A DNA stretch of 12,763 nt, from the NCBI GenBank assembly GCA_964560325.1, contig CAZLLV010000368.1, positions 1-12,763 on the forward strand. The letters run 5' to 3'. The stretch is from CAZLLV01 sp964560325. GTDB taxonomy: Bacteria > Acidobacteriota > Thermoanaerobaculia > Multivoradales > DATKCC01. The notes below the pieces were generated by a model. The model was not told the DNA's origin. It did not search any database and saw only the letters and a list, made by a program, of their open reading frames with translations. Of the stretch, positions 7,378 to 12,763 are shown piece after piece. Every line of letters starts with the position of its first letter. The stretch's first letter is position 1. Made by a program: the position numbers and the translations under genes.

Positions 7378-9366
7378 ATGCCTCTTCCCTTCTACCGATT
7401 CCGGCGCACGGCGCACCGCCCGCTCGCCTCCCTGGCGCTCGCGGTCTCGCTGGTCCTCGCCGGCGCTTGCGCCCCGGCCGAGGAGTCCGACACCGCGGCC
7501 GACGTCGACGCCGCCACGCCGGTGCCGGAGTACACGATCGACCAGTTCATGGAGAACACGAGCCTGGGCGGCCTGTCGTTCTCGCCCGACGGCTCGAAGA
7601 TCCTGGTGTCGAGCGACGCCACCGGCGTCTTCAACGCCTACGCCTACCCCGTCAACGGCGGCGAGCCGGAGCAGCTCACCGACTCGACCACCGACCGGAT
7701 CGCCGCCGTCTCCTACATGCCGGACGGCCAGAGCATCCTCTACACCTCCGACCAGGGCGGCAACGAGCTCGACCACCTCTTCCTGCTCGGCCCCGACGGC
7801 TCGGCGCGCGACCTCACGCCGGGCGAGGAGCTGAAGGCGGACTTTTACGGCTGGGCGCGCGACCGCGAATCGTTCTTCGTCGGCAGCAACGAGCGCGACC
7901 CGCGCTACTTCGACGTCTACGAGTACGACGCGGACACGCAGGAGCGCAAGCTCCTCTACCAGGACGACGAAGGCCTCGGCTTCGGCGGCGTCTCGCCCGA
8001 CCGGCGCTACATCGCCTTCGGCAAGCCGTACTCGACCTCCGACAGCGACGTCTTGCTGGTCGATCTCGAGAGCGGCGAGACGAAGAACCTGACCGAGCAC
8101 GAAGGGTTCCAGGACAACTTCCCCGCCGCCTTCACCCCCGACGGCGAAGCGCTCCTGATCCTCACCAACGAGGGCTCCGAGTTCGCCTACCTCGAGAGCT
8201 ACGACCTGGAAACGGGCGAGGTCGAGAAGCTGGTCGAGGCCGACTGGGACGTGGCGGGCGCCGACTTCTCCGAGGACGGCAAGTACCTCGCCGTCTGGAT
8301 CAACAACGACGCCCGCACCGAGATCCGGGTCTACGACGCCGCCACCATGGAGCAGGTCGAGCTTCCCGACCTGCCGGAGGCGGAGGTCACCGGCATCGCC
8401 TTCTCGCAGGACGAAACCAAGCTCGCCTTCTACGGCTCCACCGCCCGCTCGCCGCGCGATCTCTACGTGGCGCCGGTCGGCGGCGGCGAGGCGCGGCAGC
8501 TCACGAGCACCCTGAACGAGGAGATCGATCCCGACCACCTGGTCGCTCCCGAGATCGTCCGCTTCGCCTCCTACGACGGCGTGGAGATCCCGGGCCTCCT
8601 CTACAAGCCGCACGTCGCCTCGGCCGACGCCAAGGTGCCGGCGCTGGTCTGGATCCACGGCGGCCCCGGCGGCCAGTCGCGGGTCGGCTACAGCGAAGCG
8701 ATCCAGTACCTGGTGAACCACGGCTACGCGGTCTACGCGATCAACAACCGGGGCTCGTCCGGCTACGGCAAGACCTTCTTCCGGATGGACGACAAGAAGC
8801 ACGGCGAGGCCGATCTCGACGACGTGGTGGCCTCGAAGCAGATGCTGATCGATACCGGCTGGATCGACCCGGAGCGGATCGGCGTCGTCGGCGGCAGCTA
8901 CGGCGGCTACCTGACGCTCGCGGCGCTCACCTTCCGGCCGCAGGCGTTCGCGGTCGGCGTCGACCTGTTCGGCATTTCGAACTGGCAGCGGACGATGGAG
9001 AGCATCCCGCCGTGGTGGGAGTCGTTCCGCCTGGCGCTCTACGAGGAGATGGGCGACCCGGCGACCGACGCAGAGCGCCTGCGGCGGATCTCGCCGCTCT
9101 TCCATGCCGAGCGGATCGAGCGGCCCCTGATGGTGCTCCAGGGCGCCAACGACCCGCGCGTCCTCAAGGTCGAGTCGGACGAGATCGTGGAAGCCGTCAA
9201 GAAGAACGGCGTCCCGGTCGAGTACGTCCTCTTCGACGACGAGGGCCACGGCTTCTCCAGCAAGGAGAACCGCGCGGAGGCGTGGACGCGGATCCTGGCG
9301 TTCCTCGACCAACACCTGGCGGGGTCGGATGAAGCGGAGGCGGAAGCCGAGCGCCCGGCGGCGTAG
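7378..9366 (+). CDS. S9-family serine peptidase (prolyl oligopeptidase/DPP-like), predicted lipoprotein
   Basis: A 662-aa protein with ATG at 7378 and GGAGG at 7363-7367. The 121-nt gap from the preceding gene shows no clear terminator or promoter. A signal peptide with Arg-rich start and hydrophobic core ends at LAGAC (Cys31), suggesting a lipoprotein. Residues about 50-400 form a beta-propeller with TolB/WD-like repeats (SFSPDGSKILV, FTPDGEALLI, FSQDETKLAF). Residues about 415-655 are the alpha/beta-hydrolase domain. The oxyanion region is WIHGGPGGQSR, the nucleophile is Ser507 in GGSYGGY, the acid is Asp592 in GANDPRV and the base is His624 in EGHGF, so the triad is complete. Such enzymes cleave short peptides, often after Pro or Ala, in the periplasm or at the cell surface; exact specificity cannot be called. 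It is a single gene closed by a strong terminator, so it is probably separate from the lipid operon upstream. Confidence 0.93.
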   Translation: MPLPFYRFRRTAHRPLASLALAVSLVLAGACAPAEESDTAADVDAATPVPEYTIDQFMENTSLGGLSFSPDGSKILVSSDATGVFNAYAYPVNGGEPEQLTDSTTDRIAAVSYMPDGQSILYTSDQGGNELDHLFLLGPDGSARDLTPGEELKADFYGWARDRESFFVGSNERDPRYFDVYEYDADTQERKLLYQDDEGLGFGGVSPDRRYIAFGKPYSTSDSDVLLVDLESGETKNLTEHEGFQDNFPAAFTPDGEALLILTNEGSEFAYLESYDLETGEVEKLVEADWDVAGADFSEDGKYLAVWINNDARTEIRVYDAATMEQVELPDLPEAEVTGIAFSQDETKLAFYGSTARSPRDLYVAPVGGGEARQLTSTLNEEIDPDHLVAPEIVRFASYDGVEIPGLLYKPHVASADAKVPALVWIHGGPGGQSRVGYSEAIQYLVNHGYAVYAINNRGSSGYGKTFFRMDDKKHGEADLDDVVASKQMLIDTGWIDPERIGVVGGSYGGYLTLAALTFRPQAFAVGVDLFGISNWQRTMESIPPWWESFRLALYEEMGDPATDAERLRRISPLFHAERIERPLMVLQGANDPRVLKVESDEIVEAVKKNGVPVEYVLFDDEGHGFSSKENRAEAWTRILAFLDQHLAGSDEAEAEAERPAA

Positions 9367-9392
9367 GCCGAGCCGACGGCAGCGACGTACCG

Positions 9393-9420
9393 AAGCCCCG
9401 GGGCGACCCGGGGCTTTTTT
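9393..9420 (+). terminator. Rho-independent terminator after the S9 peptidase gene
   Basis: Perfect 8-bp stem GCCCCGGG (9395-9402) / CCCGGGGC (9407-9414) closed by a GCGA (GNRA) tetraloop and followed by six T (9415-9420). Two A before the stem (9393-9394) can pair with the first T residues. It lies 28 nt after the stop codon and insulates the downstream cysteine-rich gene from readthrough. Confidence 0.95.
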
Positions 9421-9460
9421 GTTCACGGCCCCGGGGCGATGACCGATCCACCATTGTGCC

Positions 9461-9490
9461 TTGACTTCTATATTGCGATTTTGCTACCTT
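9461..9490 (+). promoter_or_regulatory. Predicted sigma70-type promoter of cysteine-rich gene 1
   Basis: The -35-like TTGACT (9461-9466) and extended -10-like TGC-TACCTT (TACCTT at 9485-9490) are separated by 18 nt in an AT-rich island within otherwise very GC-rich DNA. The -10 hexamer ends 30 nt before the ATG, the same distance as in the second copy. The motif TTTTGCTACCTT resembles ATTTGCTATGTT upstream of gene 2. The start site is not demonstrated. Confidence 0.6.
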
Positions 9491-9520
9491 TCGATCAGAC
9501 CAACCCAAAGGAGGTAGCAC
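9491..9520 (+). promoter_or_regulatory. Conserved leader with near-perfect Shine-Dalgarno (copy 1)
   Basis: AAAGGAGGT (9507-9515) is nearly fully complementary to the 16S 3' end and sits 5 nt before the ATG, implying strong translation. The last 21 nt of this leader match the copy-2 leader (10321-10341) with one difference, which supports both starts. Confidence 0.8.
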
Positions 9521-10000
9521 ATGCTCCACGCAATCACCCTCTCCCTCGCACTCGTCCTTTCGAGCGCTCCCGCGGATCTCGGACCGGCTCCGGCCGTGGA
9601 GACTCCCGTACCCGTCGAATGCGCGGACGCCAAGGTCGACCAGGTGCTCGCCCCGATCCTGGTCGCCGACATCGGCGATCCGATTCCCCCCGCCTTTTGC
9701 AGCGAGGATTGCGACGGACTCCCGGACATCTCCTGCTCGGGAACCAACTGTAGCGCCAAGGACCGCAACTGCCCCTACGAGCGCGGCGAGGTCGTCTGCG
9801 ACGGCGTGAAGACCGAGTGCTCGCAGCCGTGCCCCGGCACCGAGTGCGACGAAGACGACTTCCGGATCGTCCGCACCGGCCAATGCTGCGATTGCTCCTT
9901 CGGTGGTGAGGTGGTCCACTTCCAGCAGTGCGTGGGCGGCCAGTGGGTGACGCAGGGCACCGACTGCGGTCCCAGCGCGTCGTGCCCGATCTGTCCGTGA
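9521..10000 (+). CDS. Small exported cysteine-rich protein, copy 1 (unknown family)
   Basis: A 159-aa protein that I do not recognise. The hydrophobic N-terminus MLHAITLSLALVLSSAPA suggests a signal peptide with cleavage after A-P-A (residue 18), although its n-region has only a His and no Lys or Arg. The mature part is acidic and has 17 cysteines, including TGQCCDC and a C-terminal CPICP, with no repeats of a known domain. Many disulfides or metal binding are plausible outside the cytoplasm. Its paralogue at 10342-10824 keeps all 17 Cys. The first ~75 residues are close to 87% identical by eye, the rest only about half. It has its own promoter, follows a terminator and is followed by a 219-bp structured repeat. 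Flanking S9 peptidases are the only functional neighbours. Possible roles are surface protein, toxin or inhibitor; none is shown. Confidence 0.85.
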   Translation: MLHAITLSLALVLSSAPADLGPAPAVETPVPVECADAKVDQVLAPILVADIGDPIPPAFCSEDCDGLPDISCSGTNCSAKDRNCPYERGEVVCDGVKTECSQPCPGTECDEDDFRIVRTGQCCDCSFGGEVVHFQQCVGGQWVTQGTDCGPSASCPICP

Positions 10001-10020
10001 GCCGGCCCCGCGGCGTACTC

Positions 10021-10239
10021 ACCACCGAACGGTAGGCCCGGGGGCGCGGGGCGCGCGATCGCAGGGGTCTGAGCCCGCGGGGCCGGCACGTCCGGCCGAA
10101 GGGCACGCCCCGCTCGGCCGCGACGGCGAAGCCAGGCGAGGCCCCCGGCGGTCGTGCACTCCGCCGAGCCGTCCCGGAGATCGCGCGCCCCGTGCACCCG
10201 GGCCGGCTCAGCCCCCTCTACGCCCCCTCCCCCACCGCC
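10021..10239 (+). repeat. 219-bp GC-rich structured repeat, copy 1
   Basis: Aligns without gaps to 10883-11101 with about 11 mismatches in 219 (about 95% identity). It begins ACCACCGAACGGTAGG, containing the small palindrome ACCG-AA-CGGT. Inside are long inverted arms at 10035-10060 and 10179-10204 (26 nt, two imperfect positions, one a G-U pair on RNA). No convincing ORF lies within it and no T-tract follows the stem. It lies in the 3' region of cysteine-rich gene 1. It may be a REP/MITE-like element, a 3'UTR stabiliser or a structured RNA. Confidence 0.9.
10035..10204. repeat. Long inverted repeat within copy 1 (26-nt arms)
   Basis: Left arm 10035-10060 (starting GGCCCGGGGGCG) and right arm 10179-10204 (ending ACCCGGGCC) are complementary except at two positions. 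They enclose 118 nt that also contain smaller complementary blocks. As RNA this would give a long stem with a branched head. Compared with copy 2 it is slightly decayed: the inner stem that is perfect in copy 2 is largely broken here. Confidence 0.8.
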
Positions 10240-10243
10240 CCCT

Positions 10244-10266
10244 TGCACTCCGCCCGGACCGTCCCG
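10244..10266. repeat. Short degenerate echo of the repeat interior
   Basis: TGCACTCCGCCCGGACCGTC (10244-10263) and the following CCG resemble the segment at 10155-10176 inside the 219-bp element (TGCACTCCGCCGAGCCGTCC then CG). The match is ~22 nt with one indel and a few changes. It lies between the element and the copy-2 promoter and may be debris of the duplication. The rest of 10240-10282 is a pyrimidine-rich stretch with nothing I can assign. Confidence 0.45.
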
Positions 10267-10282
10267 TTCTTCTCCGCTCCCA

Positions 10283-10311
10283 TTGCTTAAATTTTTAGCA
10301 TTTGCTATGTT
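10283..10311 (+). promoter_or_regulatory. Predicted sigma70-type promoter of cysteine-rich gene 2
   Basis: The -35-like TTGCTT (10283-10288), a 17-nt AT-rich spacer and -10-like TATGTT (10306-10311) preceded by TGC form an extended -10. The -10 ends 30 nt before the ATG, exactly as upstream of gene 1. The AT-rich run TTAAATTTTTAGCATTTGCT is the most AT-rich DNA in the window. Confidence 0.65.
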
Positions 10312-10341
10312 GTGCCTCCACCAACCCACAGGAGGTAGCAC
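10312..10341 (+). promoter_or_regulatory. Conserved leader with strong Shine-Dalgarno (copy 2)
   Basis: ACAGGAGGT at 10328-10336 precedes the ATG by 5 nt. The 3'-most 21 nt match the copy-1 leader with one difference, while the first ~9 nt diverge. Confidence 0.78.
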
Positions 10342-10824
10342 ATGCTCCACGCCCTGACCCTCTCCCTCGCGCTCGTCCTCTCGAGCGCTCCCGCCGATCT
10401 CGGATCGGCTCCGGCCCTGGAGACCCCCGTGCCCGTCGAATGCGCGAACGCCAAGGTCGACCAGGTGCTCGCCCCGATCCTGGTCGCCGGCATCGGCGAT
10501 CCGATCCCTCCGGATTTCTGCTTCGAGGACTGCGACGCGCTCCCGGACATCTCTTGTTCGGGTTCCGTCTGCACCGCAGTGAGCCGGAACTGCTCGATCG
10601 GCGAGCGCGGCTACGTGACCTGCGACGGCGTCACCACCTACTGCTCCGAGATCTGCGGAAACGAATGCGAGGAGGGCACCATCCAGGTCACACCCACTGG
10701 CCAGTGCTGCAACTGCTACACGACCGGCGGGGCGGAGATGTACCGGGAGAAATGCATCAACGGGCAGTGGGTGTTGCAGAGCGTCTTCTGCCGCCCCAGC
10801 TCCTCGTGCGTGCCGTGCCAGTGA
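10342..10824 (+). CDS. Small exported cysteine-rich protein, copy 2 (unknown family)
   Basis: A 160-aa paralogue of the protein at 9521-10000. The N-terminus MLHALTLSLALVLSSAPADL, the PVPVEC segment, AKVDQVLAPILVA and IGDPIPP are shared almost residue for residue. After about residue 76 the two diverge (SIGERGYVTCDGVTTYC here) yet all 17 Cys, TGQCC-x-C and GQWV are kept. It ends SSCVPCQ, equivalent to SASCPICP of copy 1, so it looks complete. The same signal-peptide prediction applies (cleavage after A-P-A), again without a basic n-region. It has its own promoter and a strong Shine-Dalgarno. A stray tail of another paralogue follows 20 nt after its stop, then the second 219-bp repeat. Function is unknown. 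Conserved Cys scaffold with variable inter-Cys residues suggests structural constraint with surface diversification. Confidence 0.85.
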   Translation: MLHALTLSLALVLSSAPADLGSAPALETPVPVECANAKVDQVLAPILVAGIGDPIPPDFCFEDCDALPDISCSGSVCTAVSRNCSIGERGYVTCDGVTTYCSEICGNECEEGTIQVTPTGQCCNCYTTGGAEMYREKCINGQWVLQSVFCRPSSSCVPCQ

Positions 10825-10844
10825 GGTCGCGGCGCGGCCGCCTC

Positions 10845-10862
10845 TGCCTTCAGTGTCCGTGA
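10845..10862 (+). pseudogene. Remnant C-terminal tail of a further cysteine-rich paralogue
   Basis: The codons read C-L-Q-C-P-stop, closely matching the C-P-I-C-P-stop end of copy 1. TGTCCGTGAGC (10854-10864) is identical to the copy-1 stop region (9992-10002) at the same 862-nt offset as the 3' repeat. It is out of frame with gene 2, whose stop lies upstream at 10822-10824. This suggests recombination between array members that left the old tail joined to its 3' element. Confidence 0.55.
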
Positions 10863-10882
10863 GCAGGCGACACCGGGCACCT

Positions 10883-11101
10883 ACCACCGAACGGTAGGCC
10901 CGGGGGCGCGGGGCGCGCGATCGCAGGGGTCTGAGCCCGCGGAGCCGGCACGCCGGGTCGGAGGGCACGCCCGGCTCGGCCGCGACGGCGAAGCCAGGCG
11001 AGGCCCCCGGCGGTCGTGCACTCCGCCGAGCCGACCCGGAGATCGCGCGCCCCGCGCCCCCGGGCCGGCTCAGCACCCTCTACGCCCCCTCCTCCACCGC
11101 C
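10883..11101 (+). repeat. 219-bp GC-rich structured repeat, copy 2
   Basis: Ungapped match to 10021-10239 (offset 862), about 95% identical. It fills most of the 300-nt gap between cysteine-rich gene 2 and the convergent S9 peptidase gene, whose stop codon is only 24 nt beyond the repeat end. Homology to copy 1 extends weakly leftward to the remnant stop at 10854. No T-tract terminator is seen, but the strong stem could act as a bidirectional barrier between the convergent genes. Confidence 0.9.
10897..11066. repeat. Perfect 26-bp inverted repeat within copy 2, with inner stem
   Basis: Arms 10897-10922 and 11041-11066 are exactly complementary over 26 bp, ending in GATC on the inner side. 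Nested inside, CCGGGTCGG (10953-10961) pairs perfectly with CCGACCCGG (11031-11039). GGCGG...CCGCC can form a small hairpin in the head. The total folded unit is 170 nt. It is the better preserved of the two copies. Confidence 0.88.
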
Positions 11102-11124
11102 GGCCCACCCCTTGGCGCCGCCCG

Positions 11125-12762
11125 CTACTCCGACTCCGTCTCGCTCCCGCCACCCTCCCCGATCCAGCGGCCGAGCCAGTCGAGCACCGTCTCGTGCCAC
11201 AGGAGGCTGTTCGCCGGCCCCAGCACCCAGTGGTTCTCCTCCGGGAAGTGGAGCAGCCGGCTCGGCACGCCGCGGCGCTGGAGGGCGGTGAAGGCGGCGA
11301 GGCCCTGAGTCTCCGGCACCCGGTAGTCGAGGCCGCCGTGGATCACCAGCATCGGGGTCCGCCACGCCTCCACGTGGGCCGCCGGGTTGTGCGCCTCGTA
11401 AGCTTCAGGGTTCTCCCAGTACGGCCCGCCGAGCTCCCACTCCGGGAACCAGAGCTCCTCGGTCGTGTAGTACATGCTCCGCAGATCGAAGATCCCGTCG
11501 TGGTTGACCAGGCAATCGAACCGGTCGGGCCAGCGGCCGGCGATCCAGTTCACCATGTAGCCGCCGTACGAGGCGCCGAGGCCGCACACCCGTTCGCCGT
11601 CCAGGAAGTCGTACCGCTCGACCGCGGCGGCGAGCCCCTTCTGCAGGTCTTCGAGCGGCTTGCCGCTCCAGTCGCCGGTGATCGAGTCGGTGAACGCCTG
11701 GCCGTAGCCGGTCGAGCCGTGGAAGTCGACGGTCACCACCGCGTAGCCGGCGCCGGCGTAGACCTGGGGGTTCCAGCGGTAGTGGAAATCGTCGCCGAAC
11801 GAGCCCTGCGGGCCGCCGTGGATCAGGAAGGCGACGGGGTACTTGCGCCCCGGCTCGGCGCCTATCGGCTCGACCACCCAGCCGTGCACCGTCTCGCCGT
11901 TCCAGCCGGGAAAGGAGAACTGCTCGTAGTCGCCGAAGGCGAGCCCGGCGAGCCGCTCCCGGTTCGCCTCCGTCAGGCGCCGGAGGTCGCCGCCTCCGGG
12001 ATCGACCGAGTAGAGGTCGACCGGCGACGCCATCGTGTCCCGCCCGAAGACGATCCGGTGCTCTTCCGCCTCCCCCACCGGCTGGACTCCGGGCGAGCGC
12101 ACGTGGCCGCCGCCGATCACCCGCCGGACCGAGCCGTCGCTCGCGTCGACCGCGAAGAGCGCCACCTCCCCCACGTCGCCGGCGGTCGTGTACAGGGTGC
12201 CACCGTCGGGCGACCAGACGATGCCGCCCGGCGAACGGTCCCAGCCCTCGGTCAGCACCCGGCGCTCGCCGGACGGCCCGTCCGGTCCCCAGGGCAGGAG
12301 GACGATCCGGAAGCGGTCGGCCTCGAAGCCGGCCCGCTCCATCGCGAGGTAGGCGAGCGTCCGGCCGTCGGGCGAGAACGCCGGTTGGGTGTCCCAGGCG
12401 GGATTGCCGCCGGTCAGCACCCGGGGCGGCGCCGAGCCGTCGGCCGGCGCCAGGTAGAGATCGAAGTCGGTCGACCAGGGCTCCGAGGCACCGGCCTCGC
12501 GGGCCGTGAAGACCACCCCGCGGCCGTCGGGCGTGAAGGCGACCTCTTCGGCGCCGCCGAACGGCTTCGACGGCACGTCGGCGTCGATCCCGCCGGTGAT
12601 CCGCACCGGCTCGGCCGGCTCGCCTGACGGCGCGGCCGGTACGACGAAGAGCTGGCTCCGGCGGCCGTCCTCCCAGGCGTCCCAGTGGCGCACGAAGAGC
12701 CGGTCGTAGAGCCGGGCGTCGGCCGGCGACGGCGCCTCGGCTTCCAGGCGCTCGGCGGTGCA
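11125..12762 (-). CDS. S9-family serine peptidase (acylaminoacyl-peptidase-like), N-terminus beyond window
   Basis: At least 545 codons on the minus strand, open to the right edge. The in-frame GTG at 12691-12693 is not the start, because the reading frame continues upstream through YDRLFVRHWDAWEDGRRSQL, a conserved block of this peptidase group. Propeller repeats follow (AFTPDGRGVVFT, AFSPDGRTLAYL, VWSPDGGTLYTT). The C-terminal hydrolase domain has FLIHGGPQGSFGDDFHYRWN, the nucleophile Ser in GASYGGYMVNW (codon 11569-11571), Asp in GGLDYRVPETQ (codon 11326-11328) and His in EENHWV (codon 11230-11232). The triad is complete. It would release N-terminal dipeptides or acyl-amino acids; specificity is not determinable here. 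It ends GGGSETESE then TAG at 11125-11127, convergent with the cysteine-rich array and just past the second structured repeat. It is not closely similar to the S9 protein at 7378-9366. Confidence 0.92.
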   Translation of the reverse strand, partial: CTAERLEAEAPSPADARLYDRLFVRHWDAWEDGRRSQLFVVPAAPSGEPAEPVRITGGIDADVPSKPFGGAEEVAFTPDGRGVVFTAREAGASEPWSTDFDLYLAPADGSAPPRVLTGGNPAWDTQPAFSPDGRTLAYLAMERAGFEADRFRIVLLPWGPDGPSGERRVLTEGWDRSPGGIVWSPDGGTLYTTAGDVGEVALFAVDASDGSVRRVIGGGHVRSPGVQPVGEAEEHRIVFGRDTMASPVDLYSVDPGGGDLRRLTEANRERLAGLAFGDYEQFSFPGWNGETVHGWVVEPIGAEPGRKYPVAFLIHGGPQGSFGDDFHYRWNPQVYAGAGYAVVTVDFHGSTGYGQAFTDSITGDWSGKPLEDLQKGLAAAVERYDFLDGERVCGLGASYGGYMVNWIAGRWPDRFDCLVNHDGIFDLRSMYYTTEELWFPEWELGGPYWENPEAYEAHNPAAHVEAWRTPMLVIHGGLDYRVPETQGLAAFTALQRRGVPSRLLHFPEENHWVLGPANSLLWHETVLDWLGRWIGEGGGSETESE

Positions 12763-12763
12763 G

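Noticed and set aside
7351..9426. 691-aa antisense ORF opposite the S9 peptidase
   Set aside because: It is a shadow of the peptidase gene, whose complete catalytic triad and propeller repeats are in the plus frame. The antisense product shows no recognisable domain.
10021..10239. Structured repeat as a canonical intrinsic terminator
   Set aside because: No T-tract follows the stem and the arms are 118 nt apart, so it is called a repeat; a role in ending transcription remains possible.
10035..11066. Insertion sequence or CRISPR interpretation of the repeated region
   Set aside because: Only two copies, no transposase ORF, no regular spacers. Homology extends past the inverted arms on both sides, so the arms are not the ends of a simple transposon.
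9775..11076. Long minus-strand ORF (433 aa) spanning both cysteine-rich genes and the repeat
   Set aside because: It lies antisense to two genes with strong promoters, Shine-Dalgarno sites and conserved Cys patterns. It is low-complexity (Arg/Ala/Gly/Pro) and arises because stops are rare at this GC content.
11194..12627. 477-aa plus-strand ORF opposite the second S9 peptidase
   Set aside because: It is an antisense shadow; the minus-strand frame carries GASYGGY, the propeller motifs and a complete triad.
12691..12693. In-frame GTG as start of the minus-strand S9 peptidase
   Set aside because: The frame stays open to the window edge and the residues just upstream (LYDRLF before VRHWDAW) belong to a conserved family block, so the gene is 5'-truncated by the window.

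Overview
The window is GC-rich (roughly 70% by eye) and gene-dense. It carries LpxL-type acyltransferase, LolD/FtsX-type transport and several predicted lipoproteins, which points to a diderm (Gram-negative) bacterium. High GC, multiple S9 peptidases and an AttH-type protein would fit a member of Acidobacteriota or a similar lineage, but no marker gene is present and this placement is only a guess.

Region 1 (1-7256, + strand) is a tightly packed run of six genes. They are the 3' end of a FabF-type ketosynthase (KS), a KS-like partner that has lost the Cys-His-His triad (chain-length-factor-like), an LpxL/HtrB-type acyltransferase, a LolD/MacB-type ABC ATPase, a two-module FtsX-type permease and an AttH/CrtC-type lipocalin-like lipoprotein. 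The first four junctions overlap by 1-4 nt, and the fifth is either a 4-nt overlap or a 2-nt gap. This suggests one translationally coupled operon. The likely logic is to make a specialised acyl or polyketide chain with the KS pair, transfer it with the acyltransferase, and extract or export a lipidic product with the ABC transporter and the lipoprotein. The ABC permease appears to start at a CTG codon.

Region 2 (7378-9421) is a monocistronic-looking S9-family (prolyl oligopeptidase/DPP-like) lipoprotein peptidase. It ends in a textbook intrinsic terminator with a GCGA tetraloop.

Region 3 (about 9460-11101) is a tandem duplication. Each unit has an AT-rich promoter, an identically spaced leader with a very strong Shine-Dalgarno, a small exported-looking 17-cysteine protein (159 and 160 aa), and a 219-bp GC-rich structured 3' element about 95% identical between copies. 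The first ~75 residues of the two proteins are nearly the same. The second halves have diverged strongly while keeping every cysteine, giving a constant-variable-constant mosaic. A remnant of another paralogue's C-terminal tail (C-L-Q-C-P-stop) lies between gene 2 and its 3' element. I do not recognise this protein family or the 3' element, and this is the most novel-looking part of the window.

Region 4 (11125-12763, - strand) is a convergent second S9-family peptidase (acylaminoacyl-peptidase-like) that runs off the right edge, so its N-terminus is missing.

No tRNA, rRNA, CRISPR array, transposase or integrase was seen.
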